Source: Clostridia bacterium
Lineage (GTDB): Bacteria; Bacillota_A; Clostridia; Oscillospirales; CAG-272
Length of the DNA: 7,641 nucleotides
Direction of reading: 5' to 3'
Assembly (NCBI GenBank): GCA_017472105.1
Contig: JAFUQY010000240.1
Span: forward strand, 1 to 7,641
Shown here: piece by piece, positions 6,108-7,641 of the stretch
Numbering within the stretch: the stretch's first letter is position 1
Layout of the letters: the number at the start of each line of letters is the position of its first letter
Notes under the pieces: generated by a model
What the model was told of the DNA's origin: nothing
Databases searched by the model: none
The model's input: the letters and a program-made list of their open reading frames with translations, nothing else
Made by a program: the position numbers and the translations under genes

Positions 6108-6809
6108 ATGTACAACATTCTGGTAGTGGACGATGAGGAAATGATCCGGCGGATGATTGCAAAATCCGCGACGCGCGAAGGTCATACCGTGACAGAAGCG
6201 GGTGACGGCATTCAGGCGATCGAACAGTGCCGGACGGGTGCGTTTGATCTGATGATTATCGACATTATGATGCCGGAGCTGGACGGATTTTCCGCATGCC
6301 GCGAGATCCGCAAGTTTTCCGCCATCCCGATTATTATGCTGTCGGCGCGCGGTGAGGAATACGACAAGATCAACGGTTTTGAAATCGGTATCGACGATTA
6401 TGTCGTCAAGCCGTTCTCGCCGAAGGAACTGATGCTCCGGATCGATGCGCTCATGCGGCGTGCGTCCGGGAGAGTTTCGGCGGCAGTTTCGGCTCAGCCG
6501 CGCAATGAAGTGATCGAGCTGGCAAACGGCGGACTGCGGGCGGATCTTTCGGCGCGGATTGTCTACGTCGACGGCAGGCGCGCGGAGATGACGCCCAAGG
6601 AATACGATCTGTTCTTCTACATGCTGAAAAACAAGAATATCGCCCTGACCCGTGAGAGATTAATCAGTGAGGTCTGGGGCTACGACTACTTCGGCGATGA
6701 CCGGACACTCGACACCCACATCAAGCTCCTGCGCAAGAGTCTCGGGAAATACGCCGACTATATCGTGACGCTGAGAGGAGTTGGCTATCGTTTTGACGCG
6801 GAAAAATAA
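6108..6809 (+). CDS. OmpR/PhoB-family response regulator
   Basis: This 233-residue transcription factor should be activated by phosphorylation from the kinase that follows. The receiver domain (about 1-118) has the acidic pair D8/D9, the phospho-acceptor D52 in IIDIMMPELDG, S79 in the switch position and K101 in VKPFSPKEL. The winged-helix DNA-binding domain (about 138-230) has MTPKEYDLF, RERLISEVWGYDY and the terminal TLRGVGYRF motif, all usual for this family. The start at 6108 is chosen over an in-frame ATG at 6048 because GAGAGG lies seven bases before it and because MYNILVVDDE is the normal beginning of a receiver domain; the 20 extra residues would be atypical. Its target genes are not shown; the htrA promoter is a reasonable candidate by proximity. 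Confidence 0.95.
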   Translation: MYNILVVDDEEMIRRMIAKSATREGHTVTEAGDGIQAIEQCRTGAFDLMIIDIMMPELDGFSACREIRKFSAIPIIMLSARGEEYDKINGFEIGIDDYVVKPFSPKELMLRIDALMRRASGRVSAAVSAQPRNEVIELANGGLRADLSARIVYVDGRRAEMTPKEYDLFFYMLKNKNIALTRERLISEVWGYDYFGDDRTLDTHIKLLRKSLGKYADYIVTLRGVGYRFDAEK

Positions 6810-7641
6810 ATCCGAACGCCGCTTCTCGAGCCTGCGTGCGAAGATGTTCCTGTCGTTTGCGCTGTTCTGCGTGATCGTGCTGGCGGTGCTGTGGCTGTTT
6901 CAGATGGTGCTTCTGGACGATATTTACCGGGCACTGAAGCTGAATTCGCTGGAAAAATGCGCGGATCAGGTGTACGAAGCTGTGATGCAGTCGCCGAGCT
7001 ACGACGATTTCGACGATGCGGCGGGAGAACTGGCGAAAAAACACGCCGTGTGCTTCTCGATTTACGACATTCAAGGCACGGGGCGTCAGAAAACCGGCAC
7101 CTGCGTGATGGAAAAGCACGTGAATTCGTTCTGCTTCATCCATAACGTGCGGACGGGCGAAATGCTCAACCGCCTGTACCGGGAGGCGAAAAAATCCGGC
7201 GGAGAACTCACGGAACGGGTATCCTTGTCCGAGATGTTCGGCGGGCGCGGTGAGGATGCGGGAGAAAACGTGATTTTCGTACGTCTCGTCGAGAAAAACG
7301 GCGTGGAGCTGCTGATTCTGTTCAACAATGAGTTACAGCCGCTCGATGCAACCGTGTCGACTCTGCGGGTTCAGCTGATCTGGATCAGTGTGATACTCCT
7401 GCTGGCGGCGGGAATTCTCGCGTTTGTGCTGTCCGGACGCATTTCACGGCCTATCGCGAAGATGAGTGAGGAAGCGTCGAAGCTGGCACTGGGCAACTAC
7501 AACGTCAATTTCGACGGCGGCAACTGCACGGAAACGGCAAACCTGTCGGCAACGCTCAACCGCGCGGCGTATGAATTGTCCCGGCTCGACAAAATGCAGA
7601 AGGACCTGATCGCGAACGTTTCGCACGACTTGCGCACACCG
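6793..7641 (+). CDS. Sensor histidine kinase, N-terminal part (cut by window end)
   Basis: The frame is open from a stop at 6772-6774 to the window edge, 283 residues. It shows a short basic cytosolic start, membrane helix 1 (about 18-40), an extracytoplasmic sensor region of about 150 residues, membrane helix 2 (about 193-214), a HAMP linker (about 215-265, with SGRISRPIAKMSEEA), and the HisKA H-box LIANVSHDLRTP, whose H278 is the phospho-acceptor. The ATP-binding domain lies beyond the window. TTG at 6793 is the likeliest start: it overlaps the regulator's end by 17 bases, and AGGAG at 6776-6780 lies 12 bases upstream, rather far. ATG at 6844 is an alternative but would start at the edge of the first membrane helix with no ribosome site. 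The overlap implies translational coupling with the regulator. The sensor region resembles nothing I recognise; it has cysteines at 56, 87, 104 and 114. Confidence 0.93.
   Translation, partial: MTRKNKSERRFSSLRAKMFLSFALFCVIVLAVLWLFQMVLLDDIYRALKLNSLEKCADQVYEAVMQSPSYDDFDDAAGELAKKHAVCFSIYDIQGTGRQKTGTCVMEKHVNSFCFIHNVRTGEMLNRLYREAKKSGGELTERVSLSEMFGGRGEDAGENVIFVRLVEKNGVELLILFNNELQPLDATVSTLRVQLIWISVILLLAAGILAFVLSGRISRPIAKMSEEASKLALGNYNVNFDGGNCTETANLSATLNRAAYELSRLDKMQKDLIANVSHDLRTP

Noticed and set aside
4119..6185. Very long minus-strand open frame antisense to htrA
   Set aside because: It lies opposite a gene with full catalytic motifs, its translation is low-complexity and matches no family, and its length follows from the codon bias of the real gene.

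Overview
The window looks like a low-to-mid GC Firmicute, most likely a gut-type Clostridium relative (Oscillospirales-like). This is inferred from AAAGG/GAGG ribosome sites, TTG starts, an XRE regulator related to PolC (a Gram-positive polymerase), a VanY-type D,D-carboxypeptidase, an HtrA protease with a long cytosolic tail, and an OmpR/HAMP-kinase pair. No mobile element, CRISPR array, tRNA or rRNA was seen.

Layout. (1) Bases 3-782, plus strand: the 3' part of pnp (PNPase), with an anomaly. The first 40 codons are the tail of an S1 domain, which should be the END of PNPase. They are joined in frame to the middle of the second RNase PH domain, which then runs normally through KH and S1 to the stop. 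Codon use changes near the join (about base 122), so this is either a chimeric contig or a real recombination. (2) Bases 818-853: a bidirectional terminator between convergent genes. (3) Bases 860-2272, minus strand: the most interesting gene. An N-terminal XRE helix-turn-helix is fused to a shrunken domain that I recognise as derived from PolC, the replicative DNA polymerase III alpha subunit. It keeps the pre-palm segment, the zinc knuckle and the fingers, but the catalytic aspartates appear lost and more than 100 residues of palm are missing. It has its own promoter, and a palindrome overlaps the -10, which suggests autoregulation. (4) Bases 2273-2461: a divergent promoter region. (5) Bases 2462-4033, plus: a membrane-anchored VanY/M15B peptidase. 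(6) Bases 4034-4187: a promoter region with an 8-bp direct repeat at 10-bp period. (7) Bases 4188-5990, plus: a membrane-anchored HtrA/DegP serine protease with one PDZ domain. (8) Bases 6108-6809 and 6793 to the window end, plus: an overlapping OmpR-family response regulator and sensor histidine kinase. The kinase is cut off just after its phospho-acceptor histidine.

How they may work together. The carboxypeptidase trims peptidoglycan stem peptides, HtrA degrades or refolds damaged exported proteins, and the two-component pair next to htrA resembles the CssRS/CiaRH arrangement for envelope stress. The two enzymes share an unusual plan: a 145-165 residue Q/N-rich cytosolic tail, a lysine cluster, one membrane helix, then the enzyme outside. 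The HTH-PolC-like protein is a separate unit. A working hypothesis is a transcription factor that uses a dead polymerase fold to sense nucleotides, DNA or a replication partner; no function is demonstrated by the sequence.
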